From the NCBI GenBank assembly GCA_965233675.1, contig OZ247498.1, forward strand, positions 2,666,001 through 2,730,000: a DNA stretch of 64,000 nucleotides, written 5' to 3'. The stretch is from SZUA-309 sp965233675 (GTDB taxonomy: Bacteria; Pseudomonadota; Gammaproteobacteria; Pseudomonadales; Azotimanducaceae). The notes beneath the pieces are model-generated. The model worked only from the letters and a program-made list of their open reading frames with translations. It did no database searches and had not been told where the DNA came from. The translations under genes were made by a program, and so were the position numbers. Positions 16,888 through 25,464 of the stretch are shown here, piece after piece (the stretch's first letter is position 1; each line of letters starts with the position of its first letter).

Positions 16888-18423
16888 TCAACGTTCCAGG
16901 CTGGAACGCTCGTCGTCGTGCAGGCTCTTCCAGAGCCCGACGGTCATCATCGCCACCACCACAAGCAGGGGCACGGAGACGGCAACCACCGCCGACTGCA
17001 GCGGTCGCAGACCACCGATCTGGATCAGCGTGATGGGCAGAAGGCCGAGCAGGATGGCCCAGAATACCCGGTTCCAGCGGGCCGGATGGGCATCCCGGGG
17101 CAATGCCCGGGTTGTGGAAGAAGCCAGCGTGTAGGATGCGGAGTCATAGCTGGTGGCGGCAAAGATGATGCAGATCAGCGCAAACAACGGCAGCACCAGA
17201 TGGGCCAGTGGCAGAGATGCCACCACTTCCACCACCGCCGTGGCAGCGCCAGCCTCGTTCAGCGTATCCAGCACCGCCAGTTGCCCCGTCTGCTCCAGAC
17301 TGACAGCGTAGTTTCCCAGCACCACAAAAAACAACGACGTGCCCAGCGTGCCGTAGCCCAGAGCACCCAGGATCACCTGTCGCAGGCTCCGGCCACCGGA
17401 AATCTTGGTGATGAAGATCCCCATGAAAGGACCCAGGGCCAGCCACCAGGCCCAGTAGAAGACGGTCCAGGACTCCACGAAATTCGATCCGGCAGCCGGA
17501 TCCGTCCAGGTGCTCATGATCAGAAAATTCTGCAGCATGAAACCGGACGTGGCGGTGCCGTGCTCGAGGATGAACACACTGGGACCGGAAACGAACACCA
17601 CCAGCAGCAAGGCGAAAGCCATCCATACCGCCAGATTGCTGAGTCGCTTGATGCCTTTCTCCAGCCCTACCCAGACGCTGACCGCGAACACGATGGTGAC
17701 CACGGAAATGACGACCACCTTCAGCGTGAAAGTGTTTTCGAAACCGAACATCCAGCCAAGACAGGCGGCGATCAGCGGCACCGCCAGGCCGATCCCCGTA
17801 CTGCAGGCACCGATCAGTCCGATCATGTAGGTCATGTCGATCAGCCGGCCGGGAAAGCGATGAGCCCAGTGGCCGATGACCGGCTCGCAAGCCGCACTCA
17901 GCGTGAGAGAGTGCACGCCACGCACGTGATAAGCATAGGCGACCGCGACCGCAGGCAGACAGTACAGGGCCCAGCCCGTGAAGCCCCAGTGGAAGATCGG
18001 ATAGGCCATGGCCCACTGCAGGGCTTCTGCAGTGCCGGCTGCCACCCCCATGGGGGGCGCCTGGTAGTAATGAGCCCACTCGATGGTGCCCCAGTAGAGG
18101 ACGCTGGTACCGATACCGCCACAGAACAGCATGGCTGCCCAGCTGAAGGTGCTGAAATCCGGCTTGTCCTGTACCCCGAGCTTAACCGCCCCGAACCGGG
18201 AAAAGGCCAGATAGAGCAGCAAGGCAATCGCGACGATGCTGAACAGGATGTAGGCTATGCCGAGCCTTTCCGTCACGAACTGAAAGGCGACATTGAGCGC
18301 CACCGCGCCGGCGTCAGGATAGAGTCCCAGAGGGATGCAGACCGCGAATACGATCGCCGCACTTGAGAAGAATATGAACCAATCGATACTGGCGGCAGGG
18401 TCGCGGGACTGCAGACGTCGCAT
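16888..18423 (-). CDS. BCCT-family betaine/carnitine/choline transporter
   Basis: The protein has 511 residues and twelve hydrophobic helices. The BCCT signature is clear: ESWTVFYWAWWLALGPFMG, plus the tryptophan-rich segment GTSVLYWGTIEWAHYYQAPP. The frame continues upstream of ATG 18423, but that extension is polar and overlaps the divergent GMC gene, so ATG 18423 (before a charged, non-hydrophobic N-terminus) is the likely start. The family imports quaternary ammonium compounds coupled to sodium or protons. The long cytosolic tails seen in osmosensing members are absent. It is divergent from a choline-dehydrogenase-like GMC gene, which fits a linked uptake/oxidation pair. Confidence 0.93.
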   Translation of the reverse strand: MRRLQSRDPAASIDWFIFFSSAAIVFAVCIPLGLYPDAGAVALNVAFQFVTERLGIAYILFSIVAIALLLYLAFSRFGAVKLGVQDKPDFSTFSWAAMLFCGGIGTSVLYWGTIEWAHYYQAPPMGVAAGTAEALQWAMAYPIFHWGFTGWALYCLPAVAVAYAYHVRGVHSLTLSAACEPVIGHWAHRFPGRLIDMTYMIGLIGACSTGIGLAVPLIAACLGWMFGFENTFTLKVVVISVVTIVFAVSVWVGLEKGIKRLSNLAVWMAFALLLVVFVSGPSVFILEHGTATSGFMLQNFLIMSTWTDPAAGSNFVESWTVFYWAWWLALGPFMGIFITKISGGRSLRQVILGALGYGTLGTSLFFVVLGNYAVSLEQTGQLAVLDTLNEAGAATAVVEVVASLPLAHLVLPLFALICIIFAATSYDSASYTLASSTTRALPRDAHPARWNRVFWAILLGLLPITLIQIGGLRPLQSAVVAVSVPLLVVVAMMTVGLWKSLHDDERSSLER

Positions 18424-18504
18424 AAATTCCGGTCTTGAAGGCCAGCCGGAGAGCCTAACCCAGCACGGCCTGTATAGCGAACGGCGGATCGAGTTGAGCA
18501 GAAT

Positions 18505-20154
18505 TTGAACAGCCTGAAAGACGTGTATGACTTTGTGATCGTCGGCGCCGGTTCCGCAGGATGCGTGATGGCGAATCGCTTGAGCGCTGATCCGGACACC
18601 GAAGTACTGCTCCTGGAAGCCGGTGGCCGGAACAGCAGTCTGTTCATCAACATGCCAGCAGCGCTGAGCATTCCGATGAACCGGCGCCGCTACAACTGGG
18701 GTTATCTGGCCGAACCGGACACCGGCCTGGACAACAGGCGCCTGCACTGTCCGCGGGGTCGGGGCCTCGGTGGCTCCTCAGCCATCAACGGCATGGTCTA
18801 TGTCCGGGGGCATGCATTGGACTTCGACGGCTGGAATCAACTCGTGGGAACCTCCGCTGACTGGTCCTATGCCGCCGTTCTGCCGTACTTCAAACGGGCT
18901 GAGCGTTGTCTGGATAGAGATGCGGACGAGCGCTACCGGGGCAGGCACGGCTACCTCGCAACCACCAACGGCCGGCTGGAAAATCCGTTGTACGAACGCT
19001 TTCTGGCTGCAGGCGTCGAGGCAGGACACGCGCTCAGCGCGGATTTGAACGGGTTTCAGCAGGAAGGGGTGGGCGCTCTGCCCATGACCGTGGAAGACGG
19101 CATCCGCTGCAGTGCCGCCCGGGCGTATCTGCGCCCCGCGCTGAACAGAGCCAATCTGGATGTGGTCACCAGCGCTCTGGTCGATCGCGTGAACCTGTCA
19201 GGCGACGAAGTGCAGACGCTCAGCTGGCGAGCGGCCGGCAGACAGGTGCAAACGAGGGTGCGTCGCGAAGTGGTGCTCTCTGCCGGCGCCATCGAGTCTC
19301 CCTGCATTCTGCAGCGGTCCGGAATGGGTCCGGGCGAGCTGCTGGATGAACACCGGATCACCGTCGTGAAAGATCTCCCCGCCGGCAGAAATCTCATGGA
19401 CCATCTGGAAGTCTACGTGCAACAGGCCTGCGAACGGTCTCTATCGCTGAACCGACGACTCAACCCTGTGGGAAAGGCGGCCATCGGGTTGCAGTGGCTG
19501 ACCCGCCGGCAGGGACCCGGGGCCACCAACCATTTCGAAACCGGCGGCTTCGTGCGCAGCAGACCGGATGCGCCCTATCCGGATGTACAGTTTCACTTTC
19601 TGCCGGCAGCCATGCACTACGATGGCTCCCGGGTATCGCCCGTTCCGGGGTATCAGCTGCACGTCGGGCCCATGCTGCCACGCAGTCGTGGAACGGTAGC
19701 GATCACGGCGCCGACCGTCGGCCCGCACCCCCGCATCCGGTTCAACTACCTGCAGGACGAAGAGGATGTGCTGAGTTTCAGGCACTCGGTGCATCGAGCC
19801 AGGGAAATCCTCGCCCAGACACCGCTCACCTCAGTGGGCGGCGCTGAGATCACGCCGGGAGAGGACATTTCCAGTGACGAGGCGCTGGATGCCTGGATCA
19901 GGGCAAACGCACAAAGCGCCTATCATCCCTGCGGTACCTGTCGCATGGGCGAAGCCGGTGATGGCGTCGTTGATGGCGACGGTCGGGTTCACGGCGTGAG
20001 CGGTTTACGCGTTGTAGACGCGTCACTGTTTCCCATGATCACCAATGGCAACCTGAACGCGCCGACGATCATGCTGGCCGAGAAGATCGCTGCGGGGATG
20101 ACGAAGGATATTCTCGAGCCGGAAGTACAGCCCTACTATCAGCCGGATCATTGA
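18505..20154 (+). CDS. GMC-family FAD oxidoreductase, choline dehydrogenase-like
   Basis: The protein has 549 residues. The FAD-binding motif VIVGAGSAGCVMANRLS and E of LLLEAGG open the protein. The GMC signature GRGLGGSSAINGMVYVRGHALDFDGW follows, and the C-terminal active-site region has SAYHPCGTCRMGE (catalytic His) and ends NGNLNAPTIMLAEKIAAGM. The start appears to be TTG 18505; no ATG lies before the FAD motif. Such enzymes oxidise alcohols, including choline to betaine aldehyde. The divergent BCCT transporter supports a quaternary-amine or related alcohol substrate, but no betaine aldehyde dehydrogenase is nearby. Confidence 0.88.
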   Translation: MNSLKDVYDFVIVGAGSAGCVMANRLSADPDTEVLLLEAGGRNSSLFINMPAALSIPMNRRRYNWGYLAEPDTGLDNRRLHCPRGRGLGGSSAINGMVYVRGHALDFDGWNQLVGTSADWSYAAVLPYFKRAERCLDRDADERYRGRHGYLATTNGRLENPLYERFLAAGVEAGHALSADLNGFQQEGVGALPMTVEDGIRCSAARAYLRPALNRANLDVVTSALVDRVNLSGDEVQTLSWRAAGRQVQTRVRREVVLSAGAIESPCILQRSGMGPGELLDEHRITVVKDLPAGRNLMDHLEVYVQQACERSLSLNRRLNPVGKAAIGLQWLTRRQGPGATNHFETGGFVRSRPDAPYPDVQFHFLPAAMHYDGSRVSPVPGYQLHVGPMLPRSRGTVAITAPTVGPHPRIRFNYLQDEEDVLSFRHSVHRAREILAQTPLTSVGGAEITPGEDISSDEALDAWIRANAQSAYHPCGTCRMGEAGDGVVDGDGRVHGVSGLRVVDASLFPMITNGNLNAPTIMLAEKIAAGMTKDILEPEVQPYYQPDH

Positions 20155-20156
20155 CG

Positions 20157-20240
20157 ACCGGGCCGTCTACTAAGCAATCTACCGGGCCGTCTACCGGGCC
20201 GTCTACCGGGCCGTCTACCGGGCCGTCTACCGGGCCATCA
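20157..20240. repeat. Seven-unit 12-bp tandem repeat (minisatellite) between two genes
   Basis: The unit is ACCGGGCCGTCT. Copies 1, 3, 4, 5 and 6 (starting at 20157, 20181, 20193, 20205 and 20217) are exact. Copy 2 reads ACTAAGCAATCT and copy 7 reads ACCGGGCCATCA. The array fills most of the 109-nt gap between the GMC stop codon and the aminotransferase start. Confidence 0.95.
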
Positions 20241-20263
20241 GACAGGACAGCGAGCATAAAATA

Positions 20264-21115
20264 ATGAACGAACGGGTCTATCTCAATGGTGTCTGGTGTG
20301 CGCCGGACGCGGCCATGGTCAACGTCGCCGACCGGGGTTTCCTTTTCGCTGACGCAGTATACGAGGCAACCCCCGCCTACCGGGGGCAGTTCCTCCGGCT
20401 CGATCTGCATCTGGCGCGCCTCGCGCGGGGCCTTGCCGCCTTGCGCATCGACTGCGATGCCCAACAGTTCGACGCCCTGCATCGGGAAATCCTGTCGCAG
20501 AATGGCCTGGACGATGCGGAATGGGCCATGGTCTACGTGCAGATCACCCGTGGGGTGGCGCCCCGGGCACACGCGTTCCCCCGGGCGCCCGTCCCACCGA
20601 CAGTCTATGCCTTCGCGCGACGGCTCGAACGGCCCGATCCCAGCCGCTGGCAGCAGGGCTATGCCGCTGTAACCCACCCGGACCTGCGCTGGTCTCGAGC
20701 GGATCTGAAAACGACCCAGCTGCTGCCGAACGTGCTTGCGCAGCAGGCGGCGGTCGAAGCCGGCGTGGATGATGTGATCCTGGTCAGGGAAGGCATCGCT
20801 CTGGAGGGCAGTCACGCGAATCTGTTCCTCGTTCGCGATGGCGTGCTGCATACCGCGCCCCTGGACCATCGGGTTCTACCCGGGATTACTCGGGCCCTGG
20901 TCCTGGAGCTTGCACAGGCACTCAACGTGGCGGTGATTGAACAGGACAGCACCGAAGCCACGCTCATGACGGCGGATGAGGTCTTCCTCTGTGGCACCAC
21001 CACGGAGATTCGACCGCTGGTCCAGATCGATCACAGACCGATTGGCGACGGCCAGGCAGGTCGGGTGACGAAAATGCTCTACGAAGCCTTCCAGGAACGA
21101 ACCCGCAACCTCTGA
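20264..21115 (+). CDS. Class IV PLP aminotransferase (D-amino acid aminotransferase-like)
   Basis: This 283-residue cytosolic protein has the fold type IV pattern: YLNGVWCAPDAAMVNVADRGFLFADAVYEA at the start, the PLP lysine in DLKTTQLLPNVLA, EGSHANLFLV, and phosphate-binding CGTTTEIRPLV near the end. These features match D-alanine/branched-chain/4-amino-4-deoxychorismate lyase type enzymes; the opening and LKTTQLL most resemble D-amino acid aminotransferases. Its ribosome binding site is weak. The 12-bp repeat array ends 23 nt upstream of the ATG, so copy number could influence expression. Confidence 0.87.
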   Translation: MNERVYLNGVWCAPDAAMVNVADRGFLFADAVYEATPAYRGQFLRLDLHLARLARGLAALRIDCDAQQFDALHREILSQNGLDDAEWAMVYVQITRGVAPRAHAFPRAPVPPTVYAFARRLERPDPSRWQQGYAAVTHPDLRWSRADLKTTQLLPNVLAQQAAVEAGVDDVILVREGIALEGSHANLFLVRDGVLHTAPLDHRVLPGITRALVLELAQALNVAVIEQDSTEATLMTADEVFLCGTTTEIRPLVQIDHRPIGDGQAGRVTKMLYEAFQERTRNL

Positions 21116-21167
21116 CGCCCGGGAAAAACGGAAATCAGCTCAAGCTGGCCAGCGACCACTTGCTTAT

Positions 21168-21186
21168 GTGAATGATTATCATTTAG
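21168..21186. promoter_or_regulatory. Fur box (ferric uptake regulator site), predicted
   Basis: The core AATGATTATCATT (21171-21183) is a 13-bp palindrome identical to the central part of the classical Fur consensus read on the other strand. The flanking GATTATC at 21186-21192 adds a further Fur-like half-site. It lies 125 nt upstream of the uncharacterised gene at 21313, and the surrounding sequence is unusually AT-rich for this window. Iron-dependent repression of the downstream pair is therefore expected. Confidence 0.7.
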
Positions 21187-21280
21187 ATTATCAGGATCGA
21201 CGTATCGATCACCGGACCGCAGGCGACTGCAGCGCTAGAGCAGCGCAACAGCAGCAATAAAGCGCAGCGGTACCGCAGCA

Positions 21281-21310
21281 GCAAAGAGCAGCAAAGAGCA
21301 GCAGGGAGCA
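21281..21310 (+). repeat. 10-bp tandem repeat, three units, including a ribosome binding site
   Basis: GCAAAGAGCA, GCAAAGAGCA and GCAGGGAGCA follow each other directly. In the third unit the changes create GGGAG, which serves as the Shine-Dalgarno element 5 nt before ATG 21313. Confidence 0.85.
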
Positions 21311-21312
21311 AC

Positions 21313-21792
21313 ATGGAACAAACCGAGCTGATTCCGACGAGGGCAATCGAGGAAGCCTCTACCACAACCCTTTCAACCGGGAGCACCCTGTTCGTCTGGA
21401 GTGCCCGAAGCTGGCTGGTCGCGGCCCGCGAACGGCGGTGCGTCAAGCATGCCCTGCTGATTCCGTACTACCGTCTGGAATGTGTGGGCGCCATCTACCA
21501 TCTCGATGCGCTCATGCGCTGTCTCACGGAAGGTGCCGCACGGAAAATTGAAGTCCGCTGCCCCCACCACCCGCGCCTGAGCAGCGACGAACACCTGCTC
21601 CTTCTGCTGGTTCGGGCCGCACAACAGAAGATCGGACCCGCCGAAAGGCGACTGGCCGGGCGCGTTATCCGACCGGGTCACATTGCCCGGCTGCGGGACG
21701 CGGCACAGGACTATGCGAAGCAGCTCTCCTGCGCCGGGCTCAGCGTCTCCTCCGTCCCGCAACTCACGCTGATCAGCGGCATAGCGTCATGA
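21313..21792 (+). CDS. Uncharacterised protein, predicted iron-regulated
   Basis: The protein has 159 residues and no signal peptide. The central part (FVWSARSWLVAARERRCVKHALLIPYYRLECVGAIYHLDALMRCL) is aromatic- and basic-rich with three cysteines, followed by CPHHPRLSSDEHLLLLLVRAAQQ. I do not recognise the family. GGGAG 5 nt upstream supports the start. A strong Fur box lies 125 nt upstream, so the gene is probably expressed under iron limitation. Its stop codon overlaps the start codon of a 37-residue membrane peptide in an ATGA junction, which predicts translational coupling. Confidence 0.65.
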   Translation: MEQTELIPTRAIEEASTTTLSTGSTLFVWSARSWLVAARERRCVKHALLIPYYRLECVGAIYHLDALMRCLTEGAARKIEVRCPHHPRLSSDEHLLLLLVRAAQQKIGPAERRLAGRVIRPGHIARLRDAAQDYAKQLSCAGLSVSSVPQLTLISGIAS

Positions 21793-21902
21793 GCCCCCAC
21801 GCCCAGGACCGTCTGCGATTCGCCGGGCGTGTGGCTGGCTGGTGCAGCCTGGTCACTCTCGCCCTGGTCCTATACGGCTTCAGCTGGCTCCTCGTTCTCT
21901 GA
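21789..21902 (+). CDS. 37-residue single-helix membrane peptide coupled to the Fur-regulated gene
   Basis: It starts at the ATG of the ATGA junction with the upstream gene. The product has a basic N-terminus (HAQDRLRFAGRVAG) and then one hydrophobic segment, WCSLVTLALVLYGFSWLLVL, running to the C-terminus. Topology would be N-in with one transmembrane helix. Small membrane peptides like this often stabilise or dock a partner; here the partner would be the 159-residue protein. There is no recognised family. The 235 nt that follow contain only an imperfect hairpin (22079-22105) and no other gene I can support. Confidence 0.55.
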   Translation: MSPHAQDRLRFAGRVAGWCSLVTLALVLYGFSWLLVL

Positions 21903-22137
21903 CACGGGCCGCCAGGCGCTCGAACCGCCTCACGATGGTGCAATGCAACAGAAGCTGCGTTCCGCGCTGGTGCCATCTGCTACCCGGGTCGGCAGACGCC
22001 CCCCCCTCATGCCCCGGAAACCCCCTGATCACGTAGACCCTGCTGGTTGGCCCCGGATTTGCACTGCCTCGAACGCAAGGGGTTCCAAAGGACGTGGAAC
22101 GCCCCAACTCGCCGTCACTGTATGAAGGAGTCACAGT

Positions 22138-22506
22138 ATGAGTTCGCCGACACGCCTGTGTCCGTTTTCCTTTCGAATCATGATCCTGTCTATCCTGCTC
22201 TGCCTTGCCGGCTGCGCCGGCCGTCAGGATACCGGCCCCGTCGCCTGCGCGGATGTCCGATGCATCCAGGAGTCCGCCATGGAGCCGCACTACGACGCCT
22301 GTATGAAGAGCCTGTTCCGCGGTGCTATCAGCACTCACGAAAGAGAAGCGATTGCCGAGGAGTTCGGCTACCCGTTCACCGACGCAACCGGTTACTTCGA
22401 CTGGCGACAGTTGGGCGGCGACGGCCCGGCGCCGTACGAATGGTGCGAACACTACGCCCGGGTGAAGGTCTCATCGCCCTACGGCATGGGTATGAGCTTT
22501 CGTTGA
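22138..22506 (+). CDS. Small lipoprotein of unknown function
   Basis: The protein has 122 residues, with AAGGAG 7 nt before the ATG. The N-terminus is a lipoprotein signal: a basic start, a hydrophobic core (FRIMILSILLCL) and lipobox L-A-G-C. The residue after the cysteine is A, so sorting to the outer membrane is expected by the +2 rule. The mature part has several cysteines (CADVRCIQ, YDACMKSL, WCEHY) that could form disulfides. No family is recognised. Confidence 0.7.
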   Translation: MSSPTRLCPFSFRIMILSILLCLAGCAGRQDTGPVACADVRCIQESAMEPHYDACMKSLFRGAISTHEREAIAEEFGYPFTDATGYFDWRQLGGDGPAPYEWCEHYARVKVSSPYGMGMSFR

Positions 22507-22606
22507 ACGCAGTTCACGGGCGGATCTGCCCACCGAACAGGACAATGCCAATTCAAAGGGCGTCCTGCTACCCTTCGAACCAGTGACTGATCCAGGAGGT
22601 GAAGAC

Positions 22607-23110
22607 ATGGTCCGGCAAACTTCCCGGCGCAGGCATCCGGCCCTGGTGCTGGCCTGCGGGCTCTTATGCGGGGTGGCAAATGCGGATGTCGTGAGACTTT
22701 CCGAACCGGTGGAAGCAACCGATACGTATGAAACATTCGGTGCTCCGCTGCCCCTGGATCCCCAGGCACCTGGTCCCATCCCACTCAGCACGCTGCTCAC
22801 CAATGGTGCCGAACACCTTGATAGCCCCATACTCGTGGAAACACGGGTCGCCCAGGTATGCCAGGCCAAAGGTTGTTTTTTCATCGCTCAGGAAGGTGCC
22901 CACGCTGCCAGGGTATCGTTCCAGGACTACCGCTTTTTCGTGCCATCGGACATCAGCGGACGAACGGTCATTCTGGCGGGTTCACTGCTCCGGCGGGATC
23001 TCAGCGCCGCCCAGGCTGCCCATCTGAACGCGGATGCGGGTGACGACGACGCCATCCGCCCGGGTGCCCAGTACGAAATCGTTGCCACGTCGGTTCGGGT
23101 GTTGAAGTAA
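22607..23110 (+). CDS. DUF4920 periplasmic protein
   Basis: The protein has 167 residues. AGGAGGTGA just upstream is the strongest Shine-Dalgarno element in this region and fixes the start at ATG 22607. A signal peptide (HPALVLACGLLCGVANA-D) precedes a mature domain. That domain contains VCQAKGCFFIAQEGAHAARVSFQDYRFFVPSDISGRTVILAG, the cysteine-bearing core of DUF4920. Proteins of this family are exported and lack an assigned activity; the C-x-x-x-x-C pair suggests metal or redox chemistry. The CDF-type transporter gene follows after 7 nt, so metal handling is a reasonable guess. Confidence 0.8.
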   Translation: MVRQTSRRRHPALVLACGLLCGVANADVVRLSEPVEATDTYETFGAPLPLDPQAPGPIPLSTLLTNGAEHLDSPILVETRVAQVCQAKGCFFIAQEGAHAARVSFQDYRFFVPSDISGRTVILAGSLLRRDLSAAQAAHLNADAGDDDAIRPGAQYEIVATSVRVLK

Positions 23111-23117
23111 GCGCGCC

Positions 23118-23771
23118 ATGAGCGACTGTTGCGGCAGGACGGTGGATGTGGCGGCCCTGGAATCACGGCAGAAGCGGGTTCTGACCTGGGTGCTCGTCAT
23201 CAATCTGACCACCTTCGCGATGATGGTGGTCGGCGCCATACTCAGTGGCTCTTCCGCACTGCTGTCCGGCACCCTGGACAACCTGGGCGATGCCCTCACC
23301 TACGCGGCCAGTCTACTGGTGGTCGGCGCCAGCGCCCTTGCCAAGGCCCGGGTGGCCTTCCTGAAAGGCCTTCTGATCCTGGCCGCTGCTGCCGTCGTGG
23401 CGGTGCAGATCGTCTGGCGACTCAGCAACATGGAAGCACCGGTGGTGACGACCATGGGCACCGCAGCGGTACTGAATCTGGCGGCCAACGTCTTCTGTCT
23501 GTATCTGCTCACCCCGCTGAAAAACAACGACGTGAACATGAGTTCGGTCTGGGAATGCTCCCGCAATGACGTATTTGAAGGCACCGCCGTAATTGCCACG
23601 GCGCTTGCCGTGTGGCTGCTCGACTCAGGCTGGCCTGACGTGGTCGTGGCCGTCGCCCTGCTCATCCTGTTTCTGCGTTCCGCCCTGCGCGTGCTCAGAA
23701 GTGCCTGGACGGAGATGCAACTCGCCAGGCTCGGAACCCCGGGAGAGACACCAACCAGCACGGCGAGTTGA
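23118..23771 (+). CDS. Cation diffusion facilitator-like transporter (membrane domain only)
   Basis: The protein has 217 residues and five to six hydrophobic helices. TM2 has LSGSSALLSGTLDNLGDALTYAASL, with the D-x-x-x-D-like pair of CDF zinc sites, and TM5 has WECSRNDVFEGTAVIA with an N-D pair. The N-terminus is SDCCGRTVD, with a vicinal cysteine pair that may bind metal. The usual cytosolic C-terminal ferredoxin-like domain of CDF proteins is missing, which is short but seen in some subfamilies. It probably exports a divalent metal. It is likely co-transcribed with the upstream DUF4920 gene. Confidence 0.8.
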   Translation: MSDCCGRTVDVAALESRQKRVLTWVLVINLTTFAMMVVGAILSGSSALLSGTLDNLGDALTYAASLLVVGASALAKARVAFLKGLLILAAAAVVAVQIVWRLSNMEAPVVTTMGTAAVLNLAANVFCLYLLTPLKNNDVNMSSVWECSRNDVFEGTAVIATALAVWLLDSGWPDVVVAVALLILFLRSALRVLRSAWTEMQLARLGTPGETPTSTAS

Positions 23772-23789
23772 GCCCGCCTTCTGATTGCT

Positions 23790-25220
23790 TCAGTCGAGAA
23801 TCCAGCCCTCCGGGTAGGATTTGCTGAGCAGGCGATTGGCACGAGCCAGATTGGTGACCTGCATGCGCTCGGCATCGTAATCGATCGGCGCTTTCGCGCG
23901 GATGGCCACGTTCCCCAACAGACCCACTTCCGTCAGCGGCGCGGCATAGTCGAAGTTGGAACAGGCCTGCCCCCCTTCCCGGATCGCCCGCACCCAATCG
24001 TCATGATGGGTACCAACGATGCGCTCAATGGATTGCTCCGGTGGATTCGCCCTGACTTCAGCCGCCCGCGCCTCCGGAAGAATACGCACGGTCCGGGTGT
24101 AGGTATCGGTGACCATGTAGCCGTCAGAGCCGATGAACAGTGATCCGCTCTTGTCCGCGCCCAGCAGCGTCCCCTGCTCGATGCCATCCGGCGCAGGCGG
24201 TAACAGGCCGCCGTCGAGCCAGTGGTAGGTCACCGCATCCCGCCTGCCTTTCTTCGGGAACTCATAGGTAATGGCGGATGCGTTCGGCGCACTCTGATCA
24301 TTCACCGGCGTCGCCAGCGCCGAGATGGTGTTCGGCAGGCCCAGGTCGAGACTGTAGAACGCCGCATCCATCACATGACAGGCCATGTCGCCCACAGCGC
24401 CGCAGCCGTAGTCCCACCAGGCGCGCCAGCTGAACGGCAGATAGGCCGGGTCATAGGGACGCGTTTCGGCAACCCCCTGCCAGAGGTCCCAATCGAGTCC
24501 TTCCGGCAGCACGGGAATGAACTCACTATGGTCCGGCTGAGCCAGCCCCTGGGGCCAGATCGGCCGATTCGTCCAGGAATAGACCTCACGAACCCGACCG
24601 ATGGCACCCGCCGCAATCCATTCCCGGGCCAGTCGCACGCCGTCGTTGGAGTGGCCCTGATTCCCCATCTGGCTGACCACCCCCTGCCTGCGGGCCGCTT
24701 CCGCCAGCAAACGCGCTTCCTCCACCGTGTGGGTCAGAGGCTTTTCGCAGTAGACGTTGATGCCGAGGTTGATGGCGGACATCGCGATGGGAAAATGCAT
24801 GTGATCGGGTGTCGAGATCACCACACCATCCAGGCTGTCGCCGAGTTCATCGAGCATCACGCGATAATCCCGATACCAGCGGGCGCCGCGCTTCTCCGCC
24901 GTCTTCAGCAATGCATCGAAGCGAGCGGACCAACTGCGCTCGCCCCGCGCGGCGGCTACCGACCGCGCATCCACATCACAGAAACCCACCAGATTGTGCT
25001 GATGCAGCGCGCCGATGGAGCTGGCGCCTTTTCCACCCACGCCGACGAAGGCGAGATTCAGACGATCGCCTGGCGGCAACGCATCCGCACTGTCGCCCAG
25101 CGCCAGTTGCGGCAATCCCGCCACGCCTGCCACCGATACACCCGCGGCGGTCTTCAGAAATCGGCGCCGGCTCGGGCCCGCAACCCGACGCCGGCCTGTC
25201 TTTTCAGTTTTGCCGCTCAT
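23790..25220 (-). CDS. Tat-exported Gfo/Idh/MocA-family oxidoreductase
   Basis: The protein has 476 residues from ATG 25220 (GGGG upstream); another ATG at 25244 is possible, and both lie in near-identical sequence contexts. The twin-arginine signal S-R-R-R-F-L-K is followed by a hydrophobic core (TAAGVSVAGVAGLPQLALG). The Rossmann domain has LNLAFVGVGGKGASSIGA, and the family lysine motif is V-Y-C-E-K-P-L-T-H. Residues HDDWVRAIREGGQACSNFDYAAPLTEVGLLGNVAIR match the C-terminal domain of secreted members. Such enzymes act on sugars or glycosides with a tightly bound NAD(P). The substrate is unknown. Confidence 0.9.
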   Translation of the reverse strand: MSGKTEKTGRRRVAGPSRRRFLKTAAGVSVAGVAGLPQLALGDSADALPPGDRLNLAFVGVGGKGASSIGALHQHNLVGFCDVDARSVAAARGERSWSARFDALLKTAEKRGARWYRDYRVMLDELGDSLDGVVISTPDHMHFPIAMSAINLGINVYCEKPLTHTVEEARLLAEAARRQGVVSQMGNQGHSNDGVRLAREWIAAGAIGRVREVYSWTNRPIWPQGLAQPDHSEFIPVLPEGLDWDLWQGVAETRPYDPAYLPFSWRAWWDYGCGAVGDMACHVMDAAFYSLDLGLPNTISALATPVNDQSAPNASAITYEFPKKGRRDAVTYHWLDGGLLPPAPDGIEQGTLLGADKSGSLFIGSDGYMVTDTYTRTVRILPEARAAEVRANPPEQSIERIVGTHHDDWVRAIREGGQACSNFDYAAPLTEVGLLGNVAIRAKAPIDYDAERMQVTNLARANRLLSKSYPEGWILD

Positions 25221-25464
25221 ATCCCCTTTCCTATCCTCTCTCATATCCCCTCTCAGCGATTCGCCGCCCAGCCTGGAGGATAGTCATTGCAGCACGAATC
25301 CGTCGAGTGGAAGCGGCAGTACGCTGATTTGTGACGTCTGCCATCGACATCGACGATGGAACGCGGTTAGGTACGCCTCATCAACCCTTCACCAGAATGA
25401 CCGCTCACCACGATGATCTGACTACGTCGGCGAGACCGTCGAACGACCCGCAGGCAGGATGCCG

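Noticed and set aside
16861..16903. AGCCTGG...CCAGGCT dyad at the convergent end of the membrane-protein and BCCT genes
   Set aside because: The loop is about 29 nt and there is no T-run; too weak to call a terminator.
16870..18366. 498-codon plus-strand open frame opposite the BCCT transporter
   Set aside because: Composition is polar, glutamine- and histidine-rich with no motifs, and the opposite strand encodes a full BCCT protein.
18424..18747. N-terminal extension of the BCCT frame (108 codons)
   Set aside because: It overlaps the divergent GMC gene, is polar and has no family similarity; ATG 18423 gives a normal BCCT length.
22079..22105. Imperfect hairpin (GGGGTTCCA pairing with TGGAA-CG-CCCC) before the lipoprotein gene
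   Set aside because: The stem has a bulge and no T-run follows, so neither a terminator nor a tRNA remnant can be supported.
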